A stretch of 64,000 nt of DNA from Pseudomonadota bacterium (GCA_027621405.1 JAQCBT010000017.1:1-64000), one strand, 5' to 3'; numbered from the stretch's first letter, positions 46,689-56,448 are shown. Translations and numbers: made by a program. Notes: generated by a model not told the origin, from the sequence alone.

Positions 46689-49049
46689 ATGTCATTTGCA
46701 CGCAAACTCAAACCCCTGCAACGCTTCATAACCCAGGGCAAGCGGCTCCCTACCTACCTGGGTATTTTTGGCACCATGGTTATCCTGTGGTTGCAGTTGA
46801 GCGCACCTCCCCTGGTGGATCGTTTCCTCGCCCGACTTGAATACGTTATCTACGACCAGCGCCTTAGCATCATGCCCAAGGCCGAAAAACCGGCTGATAA
46901 CAAGATCGTCATCGTGGATCTCGATGAGCGTAGCCTGCAGGCAGAAGGGCAGTTTCCCTGGAATCGGATCAAGGTGGGCCAGCTCACCGAAAAGTTGCGT
47001 GATTATGGCGCCCTGGTGGTGGGATTCGATATTACCTTCCCGGAACCCGACAGGAATATCAGGGACCTGCTGGCACCTATCGATCTGGAGAAACTGGACA
47101 GCAGCTTCACCAGCACCCTGGAAGAGATTGAGCCCATCATCGATTCCGACCAGTATTTCGCCAGGGTGATGCAGAGTGGTATCGATGTGGTGTTGGCGAT
47201 TAACTTCAACCCCCAGTCCTCGGCGGCTTACAACGATCTGCCACTGTCCATCGTCGATATCAGTGAGGAACAGGCGGAACGAATTACCGTGCAGGACATG
47301 CGTGGCTTCACGGGCAATATCAATATCCTGCAGGATGCAGCCCTGGGTAATGGCAGCATGAACCAGGCTCCGGACATGGATGGTATTGTGCGGCGGGTAC
47401 CGCTGGTAATTCGTTACGGTTCTTCGCTCTACCCAACACTGTCCCTGGAGATGTTTCGGGTCTACAACTTCCTGGAGATCTACGAGGTTGTGACGCAAGC
47501 CTACGGCGATCTGGATGTGGTAACTGCCGTGCGGGTGGGAAGAGGGGTCGGTGCATTCGAGATTCCCACCGATGGTTTTGGCCAGGTGACAGTGCCCTAT
47601 GTTGGCCCGTCTTCGCTGGGGAATAACCGGGATTTCCCCTATGTGTCTGCCACCGATGTCCTGCGTGACAACCTCAGCGAGGAAGAGCAGCAAGCCTTGC
47701 AGAATTCCCTGGTGCTGGTGGGAACCAGTGCGCCGGGACTCGGTGATATTCGTGCCATGCCGCTGCAGCAGGTCTATCCCGGGGTGGAAGTGCACGCCAA
47801 TATGCTGAATGCGCTGTTGAACTCCGTCACCCAGATCGAGGTCAGTTCAGGAGAGACCGACACCCAGTCCGTCTTCGACTCCTTCCTGGGGGCTGGTGAC
47901 GTGGTGTTCCCTTATCGACCAGACTGGGAAAGCGGTGCGTTGTTTTTCATCATCATGGTGCTGGGTATCGCCATGTCCATGTCGTTTCCGTTCATGAATG
48001 CAGCAGTCATGGCCGGCACCGCGTTAACCCTGGTAGTTGGAAGCGTGTGGGTCAATTTCCAGCTCTGGGCGAACTACAAGCTCGACTTCTCACTCGTGTT
48101 ATTGCTGCTGGTGATCATCATGGTCACGTCGGTCAACCTGATCTACGGTTTCCTCGCTGAAAGCCAGACCCGGAAGACCATCAAGGGCATGTTCGATCAG
48201 TATGTGCCTCCCGCGCACATCGATTCCATGCTCAGCGATCCAGACAACTATACCTTCGAGGGGGAGAGCAAGGAACTCACGGTATTGTTCTCTGACATTC
48301 GAAGTTTCACCACCATCTCCGAGGCCTTGAGCGCCAGCGAGTTGAAGACCCTTCTGAATGATTTCTTCACGCCGATTACCGAAATCATCTTCAAGCACAA
48401 CGGCACCATCGACAAGTATGTGGGCGATATGGTGATGGCATTCTGGGGCGCTCCACTCGATGATGAGAATCACCGCATCAATGCCGTGAAGGCGGCGGTC
48501 GAGATGCTGGAAAAGGTGGAGGAGATGAAGCCCGAGTTCGATGCGCGCGGATATCCCGAGGTCAACATCGGCGTTGGCATCAATACCGGCTTTATGAATG
48601 TGGGTGACATGGGATCCACCTACCGTCGATCCTATACCGTGCTCGGAGATGCGGTGAACCTGGGTTCTCGTCTGGAGGGCTTGACCAAGTTTTATGGCAT
48701 TCGCCTGTTGATCGGTGAGGAGACAGCCAGGCAACTGGATGGCTACCTGATTCGCCTGATCGACAAGGTGAAAGTGAAAGGTAAGCACGAGGCAATCGAG
48801 TGTTATGAGCCGCTGTGTCTCGAGGAGAGTGCCGGAGAACAGCTCAAGGCCAGGGTCAAGGCCTACCATGAGGCGCTGAATTCCTACTTCGCACAGAACT
48901 GGGATGAGGCAGAATCAAGACTCAATGCTCTGTTGAAAAACGAACCGGAATCACTCCTGTACCAGGTTTATCTTGAGCGCATCGAAACCCTGCGGGACGC
49001 CGAGCTGCCTGCAGATTGGGACGGTGCCTTTACCCACACCAGCAAGTAA
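46689..49049 (+). CDS. CHASE2 domain adenylate/guanylate cyclase
   Basis: This is a 786-aa membrane cyclase. After one N-terminal helix, a CHASE2 sensor (about residues 45-400, opening KIVIVDLDERSLQAEG) faces the periplasm. Three transmembrane helices follow (SGALFFIIMVLGIAM; AAVMAGTALTLVVGS; SLVLLLLVIIMVTSV), then a class III catalytic domain with LFSDIRSFTT (metal Asp), DKYVGDMVMAFWGAP (second Asp) and GVGINTGFMNVGDMG. The last 70 residues look like a TPR-type helix pair. It should make cAMP in response to an unknown external signal. It is a lone gene with its own promoter, followed by tRNAs. Confidence 0.93.
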   Translation: MSFARKLKPLQRFITQGKRLPTYLGIFGTMVILWLQLSAPPLVDRFLARLEYVIYDQRLSIMPKAEKPADNKIVIVDLDERSLQAEGQFPWNRIKVGQLTEKLRDYGALVVGFDITFPEPDRNIRDLLAPIDLEKLDSSFTSTLEEIEPIIDSDQYFARVMQSGIDVVLAINFNPQSSAAYNDLPLSIVDISEEQAERITVQDMRGFTGNINILQDAALGNGSMNQAPDMDGIVRRVPLVIRYGSSLYPTLSLEMFRVYNFLEIYEVVTQAYGDLDVVTAVRVGRGVGAFEIPTDGFGQVTVPYVGPSSLGNNRDFPYVSATDVLRDNLSEEEQQALQNSLVLVGTSAPGLGDIRAMPLQQVYPGVEVHANMLNALLNSVTQIEVSSGETDTQSVFDSFLGAGDVVFPYRPDWESGALFFIIMVLGIAMSMSFPFMNAAVMAGTALTLVVGSVWVNFQLWANYKLDFSLVLLLLVIIMVTSVNLIYGFLAESQTRKTIKGMFDQYVPPAHIDSMLSDPDNYTFEGESKELTVLFSDIRSFTTISEALSASELKTLLNDFFTPITEIIFKHNGTIDKYVGDMVMAFWGAPLDDENHRINAVKAAVEMLEKVEEMKPEFDARGYPEVNIGVGINTGFMNVGDMGSTYRRSYTVLGDAVNLGSRLEGLTKFYGIRLLIGEETARQLDGYLIRLIDKVKVKGKHEAIECYEPLCLEESAGEQLKARVKAYHEALNSYFAQNWDEAESRLNALLKNEPESLLYQVYLERIETLRDAELPADWDGAFTHTSK

Positions 49050-49102
49050 AAAACCTCGAACTAATCAGTTGCTTAGCATGGTCATTCCCATGAAATGCTT
49101 TA

Positions 49103-49130
49103 TTGACATGGGAACTTAAGTCGGTAAAAT
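49103..49130 (+). promoter_or_regulatory. sigma-70 promoter of the tRNA-Val/tRNA-Asp unit
   Basis: A perfect -35 TTGACA (49103-49108), a 16-bp spacer and TAAAAT (49125-49130) precede a GC-rich discriminator (GCGC). This is the pattern of strong, stringently controlled stable-RNA promoters, 18 bp upstream of tRNA-Val. Confidence 0.8.
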
Positions 49131-49147
49131 GCGCTGTCTCCTGTGAC

Positions 49148-49223
49148 GGGTGGTTAGCTCAGCTGGGAGAGCATCGCCCTTACAAGGCGAGGGTCGCAGG
49201 TTCGATCCCTGCACCACCCACCA
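49148..49223 (+). tRNA. tRNA-Val (UAC)
   Basis: This is a 76-nt cloverleaf: acceptor GGGTGGT with ACCACCC, D-arm GCTC/GAGC, anticodon loop CTTACAA (anticodon TAC) flanked by CGCC/GGCG, T-arm with GGTTCGATCC, discriminator A and an encoded CCA. It is co-transcribed with tRNA-Asp, which starts 55 bp after it. Confidence 0.97.
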
Positions 49224-49278
49224 TTAACGTCAACTTGAATGTGGTTCCCCAGAATCACCTGCAAGAGACGTTTGTCGC

Positions 49279-49355
49279 GGACCGGTAGTTCAGCTGGTTA
49301 GAATGCCGGCCTGTCACGCCGGAGGTCGCGGGTTCGAGCCCCGTCCGGTCCGCCA
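49279..49355 (+). tRNA. tRNA-Asp (GUC)
   Basis: This is a 77-nt cloverleaf: acceptor GGACCGG with CCGGTCC, anticodon stem CCGGC/GCCGG with loop CTGTCAC (anticodon GTC), T-arm with GGTTCGAGCC, discriminator G and an encoded CCA. It is the second tRNA of the unit; its synthetase is encoded at 16087-17856. Confidence 0.97.
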
Positions 49356-49393
49356 TTATTCCTTACCCAATATCCCGAGTCTCATCTCACGCC

Positions 49394-50344
49394 ATGCCCG
49401 GCAACCTTGAACACGAATTCAATCCGCCCGGGTTGGACCGTGTCGAGCACCCGCTGCTTGACCAGCACGGCATCACCCTGAACATGTTGCGCCTGGATCA
49501 GGTGCATCCGCTAATCAACGGCAACAAGTGGTTCAAGCTGGCGGAGAACCTGACGGCAATCCAGAAGTCTGGCCACGAGACAGTGCTGAGTTTTGGCGGG
49601 GCCTGGTCCAATCATCTGGTCGCCCTCGCGGCCGCCGGCAGGCTAGTGGGATTTAATACCATCGGCCTCGTTCGAGGTGAGATACGGGAACCACTTAACC
49701 CGGTGCTCGCATTTCTTCGTGAGCAAGGCATGCAGCTAGTACCGATTTCCCGCGAGGATTATAGAAAGAAGAACGAGCCGGACTTTCTGGCTGGCCTGAG
49801 CCAGCGCTTCGGGAAGCATTTCCTGCTGCCGGAAGGGGGTAGTAACCGGCTGGCGGTGGCGGGCTGCCGACATATCCCCGACTACATCCACTGGTCAGGC
49901 GAGGAGAGGGACAGCGCAGCGGGTGCGTTGCCAAGGCTCGTGGTCGCAGCCAGTGGAACCGGTGCGACTCTGGCGGGTGTCATCCTGGGTCTGGCAGGGC
50001 AGGCTGGCCGGCACGGTTATCCCCGGGTACGCGGCATCTCGGTTCTGAAGGCTCCCGGTTACTTGCAGGCAGAGGTATCGGGCTGGCTACGCCAGTTCGC
50101 CTGTACCCCGACACTGGACTGGAGTGTGCTGGATGACTACCACTGTGGTGGCTACGCCAGGACCGACGATGAATTGCTGGAATTCATGGCAGAATTCTCC
50201 GGCTACTGCGCCATACCCATTGAGCCGGTGTATACCGGCAAGATGCTATACGGCCTGTTCCAACAGATAGAGAGCGGAGTTATAGCGCCCGGGTGCGAGG
50301 TTGTGGCTTTGCACAGTGGCGGCTTGCTACCATCTAAAAACTAA
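49394..50344 (+). CDS. PLP-dependent D-cysteine desulfhydrase / ACC deaminase family enzyme
   Basis: This 316-aa fold-type II PLP enzyme has the PLP-binding Lys in HPLINGNKWFKLAEN (near residue 45), the substrate-binding SFGGAWSNHLVALAAAG and the phosphate-binding VAASGTGATLAGVILG. The family includes D-cysteine desulfhydrase and 1-aminocyclopropane-1-carboxylate deaminase, and sequence alone does not decide between them. Bacterial members without a plant association are more often desulfhydrases. It stands alone after tRNA-Asp. Confidence 0.88.
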   Translation: MPGNLEHEFNPPGLDRVEHPLLDQHGITLNMLRLDQVHPLINGNKWFKLAENLTAIQKSGHETVLSFGGAWSNHLVALAAAGRLVGFNTIGLVRGEIREPLNPVLAFLREQGMQLVPISREDYRKKNEPDFLAGLSQRFGKHFLLPEGGSNRLAVAGCRHIPDYIHWSGEERDSAAGALPRLVVAASGTGATLAGVILGLAGQAGRHGYPRVRGISVLKAPGYLQAEVSGWLRQFACTPTLDWSVLDDYHCGGYARTDDELLEFMAEFSGYCAIPIEPVYTGKMLYGLFQQIESGVIAPGCEVVALHSGGLLPSKN

Positions 50345-50492
50345 TAAAAACAGTAATATAGTTTCACTATTTAATGCAGGGTCTGGGCAGGGATTCAATC
50401 ATGTTTTGTGGTAAAAATTCCCACAAACCACTAGAATGTGCGCCAGAGTCTCAAGACCGGTCGCGAACGGTTCCTGCAGGGCGCTCCCCACT

Positions 50493-52772
50493 ATGACCCC
50501 GTGCCACATCACCCAACTGCTGAGTTCAAGCCTGGTGTCCAGCCTTCGCCTGCTGTTGTTGGGCATTTCCCTGTGCGTGGCGCCGCTATCCCTGGCACAG
50601 CCGTCCCTCATCGAACTGGGGCCGGACGATTCATCCTATCTGGCCACTCCAAGTGGCGGCACTTTCATCGCCGCCGTCAGGCTGCAACGCGCACAGATCC
50701 GCGACCTCGCGGTCGGTGGGAGCTTCCGCGTACAACTGGGAGACGGACAGCAGATTTCCCTCACTGTGAATGAGCGGACCAGCTACCTCAATGGCGATCT
50801 GGGCATCAGTGCTGCCGGATCGCAGCAGGGCATAGCTTACAGCCTGACTCTGACAGTTGGCCCCTCCAGTCTCTTCGGTCACGCCAGCGTCGGCAGCGAT
50901 GCGTGGCAGATCGAAGCCGTAGTGGAAGGGGATGAGTATCTGGGCTGGGTCTATCAACCCCAGGGCCTGTCGGGTCATTTCGACGTCCTGCAGCAGGACT
51001 ACCTGATCCCCTCTGAGGCTGTGAAGGAGTCCCGGCGCCTGCTAGTGACCAGCCAGATGCAGATCAGCCCCTTGTTGTCCGGAAACCTGCCGGTGCCGAA
51101 TGATGGCGCGCAGGCGGTCGGGATAGACAGTGTGCATGAGGACAACCTGGTCATCAGTCAGGTCTTTAACCCTGATCCAGTCATTGTCGGCGAGACCAGT
51201 ACGGCCCAGATACGGGTGCAGAATACCGGCGTGGAAACACATAAGGACCTCACGCTGGAGCTCTATTTCCTGCTGGAAGACAGCCAGCTATTGAGCGCCG
51301 ACAGTAACTGTAGTCGACAGACCAGCCTGTCCCTGCAGCCCATCCTGTATTGTTTGTTAGGAGATGTAAGGCCGGGCCAGACCGTAACCGTCAATCTCAA
51401 GGTGCAGACGTCCATCTCCTCTCAACCTTACCTCAGTAGCAGTGTGCTGGTAGGCAATCTTCGGCACGATCACTTCGTGAATGTAGTAGAAGATGTGCGC
51501 CTGGATAGCGATGCTGATGGCATAAGTGATTTTAACGAACGCGTGCTGGGCACGGATCCACTGGATGCTGCCTCTGTGGATTTTTCGATCACTACGATCG
51601 ATGTCATGTCCCTTTATACACCCGGTGCCGAGAGTGCCTACAGGTTTGGCGTAGAGACTCGAATCAATCAGCTGATTGGTGTTGCCAATCAGGTCTATCG
51701 AGACAGTGGCGTGGCGATAAGATTGCGTCCGGTGCACCATGAGCGGGTGGACTACAACGATGTGGATGATATGGATACAGCACTGGACCATCTATTGGAG
51801 TCCAGTCATCCAGCATTCAATGCCGTGGCAGGGCTGAGGCAGCGCTATGGTGCCGACCTGGTGATGTTGTTCCGGCCCATGGAGCCCACCGCGGATCGCT
51901 GTGGGCTGGCGCCCATTGCGGGTTTTCGCAGCAACGGTTACCTCGATGCAGCGGTTGAATCTGCTTTCGCTTTCTCCCACATCGCCATCGATTGTCCTAT
52001 CGATATGGTAGTGGCACACGAGTTGGGTCATAACATGGGGCTCAGCCATTCTCATCTTGAGGACGGGCACGGCGGCACATTTAATTTCTCCACTGGCTTC
52101 GGTGTAGACGGGCAGTTCACCACGGTGATGGCCTATCCGGGTGCATTCAACACGGTTACGCGTGTGGCGAGGTTCTCCGATCCGCTAGCCAACTGTCTCG
52201 GCTTTCCCTGCGGCGAGGAAGCCGATTCGGCAATCGGCGCCGACGCAGTGCAGTCGCTCAACCTGGTCAGGCACCAGGTGGCGAATTACCTGCCCACTAT
52301 CGTCCCCGATCTGCCCACTACCAGGGTAGCTGCGCTCAGTGGTGCAACCAGTGCGCAGATTGCAATTGCCGCCAGCAGAGACCAGGGGCTGAGTTTCAGT
52401 AACCGTTTCTCGCCCGATGATCTGGTGGATATCACGGCAACTATCGCCATCGATCCTGCTCATGTTGGTCGGGACGGAAGTATCCATGTCATGGTGGGAG
52501 AATTCGGGGCAGATTCGTTGTACCAGGTGAACTCTGAAGGCCAATTGGTGGAGTGGGATGGTGAGCTGTCGAGCCTGCTCCCTGTAGGTCCTACTCGCAT
52601 CCTGCCCGCGGAAGAGCGCCTGCACCTGTTGGATAGATTCCAGTTTGACGCCAGCCTGGTTGGACGCAGGCTCGTGGTCTATGTCGCCTACTGGGTCGCG
52701 GAGCAGGGCGATCTTGTCTATACCGATGCCCCGCTAAGCTTCGAGATAGTGGGCACGGCGACCGCTAACTAG
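50493..52772 (+). CDS. secreted reprolysin-like zinc metalloprotease
   Basis: This large exported protein has 759 aa. The signal peptide is at residues 1-35 (cleaved near LSLAQ). Then come a beta-rich N-terminal region, a CARDB-like domain (about 230-330, NPDPVIVGETSTAQIRVQNTG), a calcium-binding thrombospondin-type-3-like repeat (DSDADGISDFNE, about 338) and a zincin catalytic domain with HELGHNMGLSH at about 509-519 and a Met-turn (TVMAYPG). The C-terminal 200 residues are beta-rich. This is the M12/reprolysin-like architecture. ATG 50493 gives a proper signal peptide; the frame opens at 50436. The target is unknown; no secretion genes or inhibitor are adjacent. Confidence 0.88.
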   Translation: MTPCHITQLLSSSLVSSLRLLLLGISLCVAPLSLAQPSLIELGPDDSSYLATPSGGTFIAAVRLQRAQIRDLAVGGSFRVQLGDGQQISLTVNERTSYLNGDLGISAAGSQQGIAYSLTLTVGPSSLFGHASVGSDAWQIEAVVEGDEYLGWVYQPQGLSGHFDVLQQDYLIPSEAVKESRRLLVTSQMQISPLLSGNLPVPNDGAQAVGIDSVHEDNLVISQVFNPDPVIVGETSTAQIRVQNTGVETHKDLTLELYFLLEDSQLLSADSNCSRQTSLSLQPILYCLLGDVRPGQTVTVNLKVQTSISSQPYLSSSVLVGNLRHDHFVNVVEDVRLDSDADGISDFNERVLGTDPLDAASVDFSITTIDVMSLYTPGAESAYRFGVETRINQLIGVANQVYRDSGVAIRLRPVHHERVDYNDVDDMDTALDHLLESSHPAFNAVAGLRQRYGADLVMLFRPMEPTADRCGLAPIAGFRSNGYLDAAVESAFAFSHIAIDCPIDMVVAHELGHNMGLSHSHLEDGHGGTFNFSTGFGVDGQFTTVMAYPGAFNTVTRVARFSDPLANCLGFPCGEEADSAIGADAVQSLNLVRHQVANYLPTIVPDLPTTRVAALSGATSAQIAIAASRDQGLSFSNRFSPDDLVDITATIAIDPAHVGRDGSIHVMVGEFGADSLYQVNSEGQLVEWDGELSSLLPVGPTRILPAEERLHLLDRFQFDASLVGRRLVVYVAYWVAEQGDLVYTDAPLSFEIVGTATAN

Positions 52773-52805
52773 GAAGCCGTTGCCTGTAGCTGCCTACAGG
52801 CTTCC
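52772..52805. other. hairpin between convergent genes
   Basis: CCTGTAG (52783-52789) pairs with CTACAGG (52794-52800) around CTGC, and outer GGAAG (52772-52776) pairs with CTTCC (52801-52805). It spans the end of the dehydrogenase gene and lies just past the metalloprotease stop. Without a T-tract its role as a terminator is uncertain. Confidence 0.4.
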
Positions 52806-54065
52806 ATCCACCTGGTCCTTGGGAAACAGGTGTTTGACATCAAATATGACGCAGGACTCCTTGCCCAGTTCCCTGATCCTGTCGATACCCATCTCGGCGA
52901 ATTCCTTGTGTGCGACAGCCAGGATAATGGCGTCGTAGCTGCCTTCTTGCAGTGAGGCGATCGACTGCTGGCACTCGGCTGGGTCGATCCATGGATCGTA
53001 GACATACACTTCGGTATTGTAGCTCTTGAGGGTGGAGACGATGTCAACTACCCGGGTGTTACGGGTGTCGGGACAGTTTTCCTTGAAGGCATAGCCCAGA
53101 ACCAGAATCCTGGAATCGATCACATGGATGCGCTTGCCAAGCATCAATCTTACGACTCGCTCGGCAACATGGATGCCCATGGAGTCGTTAATCCGGCGCC
53201 CGGCGAGGATCACCTCGGGATGGTAGCCTACTTGCTGTGCCTTATAGGTGAGATAGTAGGGATCCACACCGATGCAGTGGCCGCCAACGAGGCCTGGGAA
53301 AAATTTCAGGAAGTTCCATTTGCTGCCCGCAGCCTCCAGCACTTCCTTGGTGTCGATGCCGAGCTTCTCGAAGAGGATGGCCAACTCATTGACCAGGGCG
53401 ATATTGAGATCTCGTTGGGTGTTCTCGATCACCTTCGCTGCTTCAGCCACCTTTATGCTGCTGGCTTTATAGGTGCCGGCGGTAATGAACCTGTTGTAAA
53501 ACTCATCGATCAGATCGGCAGCCTCCGGCGTAGAGCCAGATGTCACTTTAACCACTGCCGAGAACGAATGTGCTGTATCCCCCGGGTTTACCCGCTCCGG
53601 TGAATAGCCCACAAAGAAGTCTTTATTGAACGTTAATCCGGAGAGTTCTTCGAGGACCGGAATACAGTCTTCCTCGGTCGCGCCTGGATAGACTGTTGAT
53701 TCGAAGATAACGATATTGCCCTTGTTTAAGCGCTCGCCTACCAGGCGAGTGGCCTTCAAAACCGGAGTCAGGTCTGGCTGATTCTGCCGGTCCACGGGAG
53801 TGGGTGCGGTAATGATATAGATATCTGCATTGGACAGACTGGCAGGAACATCACTGTAAGTGACATTGGTTTGCTGTTTCAGTTCTTCGCTGGTGAGTTG
53901 CCGGTTGCGATCCATGCCCTCATTAATTTCCTTCACCCGAGTGGCATTGATATCAAAACCGACGGTGGGGAAATGGGCGGCAATGGCGTGGGCGAGAGGA
54001 AGCCCCACGTAGCCCAGGCCGAGAACGGCAACCCGGGTATCCGGGCTGAGAGTTGGCATTGTCAT
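52794..54065 (-). CDS. UDP-N-acetylhexosamine dehydrogenase, TviB/WbpA-like
   Basis: This 423-aa nucleotide-sugar dehydrogenase oxidises a UDP-N-acetylhexosamine (or UDP-glucose-type) C6 to the uronic acid. NAD-binding [18 protein letters not shown] lies near the start; catalytic motifs are [24 protein letters not shown], the central [19 protein letters not shown] and [18 protein letters not shown] (active-site Cys); the C-terminal domain has [16 protein letters not shown]. It most resembles the Vi-antigen TviB/VipA branch. ATG 54065 is chosen (AGGGA upstream); nearby TTG 54068 and ATG 54059 are alternatives. No other polysaccharide gene is adjacent. Confidence 0.9.
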   Translation of the reverse strand: MTMPTLSPDTRVAVLGLGYVGLPLAHAIAAHFPTVGFDINATRVKEINEGMDRNRQLTSEELKQQTNVTYSDVPASLSNADIYIITAPTPVDRQNQPDLTPVLKATRLVGERLNKGNIVIFESTVYPGATEEDCIPVLEELSGLTFNKDFFVGYSPERVNPGDTAHSFSAVVKVTSGSTPEAADLIDEFYNRFITAGTYKASSIKVAEAAKVIENTQRDLNIALVNELAILFEKLGIDTKEVLEAAGSKWNFLKFFPGLVGGHCIGVDPYYLTYKAQQVGYHPEVILAGRRINDSMGIHVAERVVRLMLGKRIHVIDSRILVLGYAFKENCPDTRNTRVVDIVSTLKSYNTEVYVYDPWIDPAECQQSIASLQEGSYDAIILAVAHKEFAEMGIDRIRELGKESCVIFDVKHLFPKDQVDGSL

Positions 54066-54253
54066 CAAATACTATCCCTGTGTTGCTGGTTGCGCGATTC
54101 TACTGAATTGGGAGGCAGGTATCGACCGCATTTTAAGACCGCGGGCGAGCGCAGGGCCTATCTGTGCCATGCTATACTGCCAAGCAGTTGCTGGCTCGCA
54201 GACAAGTAATCAGGAGACAGGTTTAGGCTCCGCCCGAAAGAGAATTTGAATCC

Positions 54254-55144
54254 ATGACGCAGTTTTCCAAGATCGGCATAGTAGGCAGGCCTGACCACGA
54301 AGGTGTGGTCGATACGGTCCGGCGCCTGCTGAAGTTCCTGCGGGAGAAGAAGCTGCAGGTGATCATGGATGATGTGACTGCGAAGCTCGCTGGCGACTCA
54401 GCTGCCGAAGTCTATCCCCGATCGGAGCTGTCCGGGCACTGCGATCTGGTGATCGTAATTGGCGGCGATGGCAGCATGCTGGGGATGGCGAAGTTCATCG
54501 CCTCCGACCAGGTTCCCGTTATCGGTGTGAACCGCGGCCGCCTGGGTTTCCTGACGGATGTGCTGCCGGATGAGATCGAGGAACAACTATCCCTGGTGCT
54601 GGACGGCTCATTCAGCGTAGAGAAACGTTTCTTGCTGGAGGCTCAGCTGCGCCGTGGTGACGAGCTTGAGGTTGTCGGCTTTGCGCTCAACGATGTCGTA
54701 CTCCATCCCGGCCAGGCCGCGCAGATGATCGAGTTTGAATTATTCGTGGATGATCGCTTCGTCTATAGTCAGGAATCCGATGGACTGATTGTCGCGACAC
54801 CTACAGGATCCACAGCCTACGCTCTATCCGCTGGCGGCCCGATCATGCATCCTGGCCTTAATGCTGTAGTGCTGGTGCCAATGTATCCCCATTCTCTCAG
54901 TAGCCGTCCCATAGTCGTCGATGGTGACAGCGAGATACGCCTGGTGGTCGATGCCAAGGATTCCCTGCAACCACATCTCAGTTGTGATGGTGACTTACGA
55001 CACACTCTGCAGGCTGGTGATGAAATCCTGGTGCGCAAGAAGTCTGTCCCCCTGCAACTCATCCATCCCCCGAATTACAGCTACTACCAGGCCTGTCGCA
55101 GCAAGCTGGGTTGGGGTAGTCGCCTGGTGCGTGAGGATGATTAA
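54254..55144 (+). CDS. nadK: NAD kinase
   Basis: NadK phosphorylates NAD to NADP. The 296-aa protein has the GGDGSMLGMAKF motif (about residue 74), GVNRGRLGFLTDVLPDE, the LNDVVLHPG block and the TGSTAYALSAGGPIMHP signature. The DLVIVIGGDG strand and the IHPPNYSYYQ ending are typical. ATG 54254 begins the usual TQFSKIGIVGRP. Its stop overlaps the rhomboid gene by eight bases, so the two are probably translated together. Confidence 0.97.
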   Translation: MTQFSKIGIVGRPDHEGVVDTVRRLLKFLREKKLQVIMDDVTAKLAGDSAAEVYPRSELSGHCDLVIVIGGDGSMLGMAKFIASDQVPVIGVNRGRLGFLTDVLPDEIEEQLSLVLDGSFSVEKRFLLEAQLRRGDELEVVGFALNDVVLHPGQAAQMIEFELFVDDRFVYSQESDGLIVATPTGSTAYALSAGGPIMHPGLNAVVLVPMYPHSLSSRPIVVDGDSEIRLVVDAKDSLQPHLSCDGDLRHTLQAGDEILVRKKSVPLQLIHPPNYSYYQACRSKLGWGSRLVREDD

Positions 55145-56024
55145 GGTTGCGAGCCTGCCCATCAGTGTCGACCTTCAGCATTTCAGCCAGACCCTCCTGC
55201 AGCAGGGACTGGACCACAGGATCAATGAAGAGTCAGGGCAACAGGTCATCTGGGCTCACTCTGAAACCGAGGCGGAGCTGATCAGGCGAGCGCTGCTGGC
55301 CTGGTCGCAGCAGGAGGACAGGGATGAAGTGCCTGCAGACAATCTGCAGGGCAAGGGCTTCGACCCGGGCCTGAGTCTGTTGCGGGTGATCACCGGCTTT
55401 CGCAATAGCCCCTTTACCTGGTTGCTGGTTCTGGTCTGCGCTGCCGTGGCGATCCTCAGTTCGCTCGGTGAAAGACTGGAACCTGTCGCTGGCTTGTTCT
55501 ATCCCTTGCTGCCCAGCGATTCGCTGTTGGCCCTGTTGGCTGGCATCGACAGCCCGGGCGTGTTCCTGAAAACCCTGACCCCGATCTTCCTGCACTTCGG
55601 AGAACTGCACCTGATCTTCAATATGCTGTGGCTCTGGTACTTCGGCAAACAGCTGGAGGCCTTGCAAGCCAAGTGGCTGTTCTGCCTGCTGGTGGTCGTC
55701 ACCGCATTCGTCAGCAATACCACCCAGTATCTCGCCATTGCCTATAACAATTTCGGTGGTATGTCCGGGGTTGTCTACGGCCTGGTTGGTTATGCCTGGG
55801 TTATCCGTACCTTTATGCCGCGCAGCGGCTTGCTGCTCAACAACACCATGTTCGTGTTCTTTGTGGTCGCCCTGGTGGCCATGGAGATCCTGGCGTCATC
55901 CCTGATCGCGACGGCTGCTCACGTCAGTGGCCTGGTTTCGGGCCTGGTCGTGGGTTTTCTGGTAGTGGCTTTCTACCGCCTGGTGTTGAAGCGAGAGGTC
56001 ATGGGCAAGTCAGCGCTGCGATAG
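55137..56024 (+). CDS. rhomboid family intramembrane serine protease (GlpG-like)
   Basis: Rhomboids cut membrane proteins within the bilayer. The 295-aa protein has a cytoplasmic N-terminal domain (about 1-85) and six membrane helices. Conserved features are HLIFNMLWLWYFGKQLE in the helix 2 region, the catalytic Ser in NNFGGMSGVVYGLVGYAW and the catalytic His in IATAAHVSGLVSGLVVG. ATG 55137 overlaps the nadK stop; the longer frame to 54921 is inside nadK and rejected. It is probably co-transcribed with nadK. Confidence 0.92.
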   Translation: MIKVASLPISVDLQHFSQTLLQQGLDHRINEESGQQVIWAHSETEAELIRRALLAWSQQEDRDEVPADNLQGKGFDPGLSLLRVITGFRNSPFTWLLVLVCAAVAILSSLGERLEPVAGLFYPLLPSDSLLALLAGIDSPGVFLKTLTPIFLHFGELHLIFNMLWLWYFGKQLEALQAKWLFCLLVVVTAFVSNTTQYLAIAYNNFGGMSGVVYGLVGYAWVIRTFMPRSGLLLNNTMFVFFVVALVAMEILASSLIATAAHVSGLVSGLVVGFLVVAFYRLVLKREVMGKSALR

Positions 56025-56086
56025 TAAAATGGAGCGTTTATGTTGATCAGTTCTTTCTCAATTGCGCAGGGGCTAGTTGTCTGACG

Positions 56087-56410
56087 ATGGCCACGGAAAT
56101 TGCAGACGATCTTGTAGCCCTGTTGCGGCATCCTCCCGGGTGTATTGCGGATTTGGTCGCAGCGATCAGTCCGGGTATTTACCTGAATCTCAAATCCGCC
56201 ATCGAACTTGGCAAGTGGGAAGATGGCCGCCGCCTGGAACGAGAGCAGTTGGAACAGTGCATGCAGCTGCTGATCCTCTACGAAGCGCAGAGGCTTCCGG
56301 AAACGGAACGAACCGGTGCGGATCTGAAGAAGGATTGCAAGTCTGCGAGTATGCCAGCGAAAGGATCTGTCGAAGAAGCAGGTATCATCAAGATTCAGGG
56401 CAATGACTAA
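56087..56410 (+). CDS. YeaC-like DUF1315 family protein
   Basis: This 107-aa protein of unknown function has the YeaC core: ISPGIYLNLKSAIELGKWEDGRRLEREQLEQCMQLLILYEA (about 27-67), matching DUF1315. The C-terminal 40 residues are polar and probably disordered. ATG 56087 lies 62 bp after the rhomboid gene. The neighbour DUF2797 is a known partner in gene order in Pseudomonas, suggesting a shared though undefined role. Confidence 0.85.
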   Translation: MATEIADDLVALLRHPPGCIADLVAAISPGIYLNLKSAIELGKWEDGRRLEREQLEQCMQLLILYEAQRLPETERTGADLKKDCKSASMPAKGSVEEAGIIKIQGND

Positions 56411-56448
56411 ACCGCCATGCGAGACATAGCCACACAGGGGAAGAGAGA

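Noticed and set aside
46692..47795. 367-codon leftward frame
   Set aside because: It is the antisense shadow of the CHASE2-cyclase gene; it has no signature of its own.
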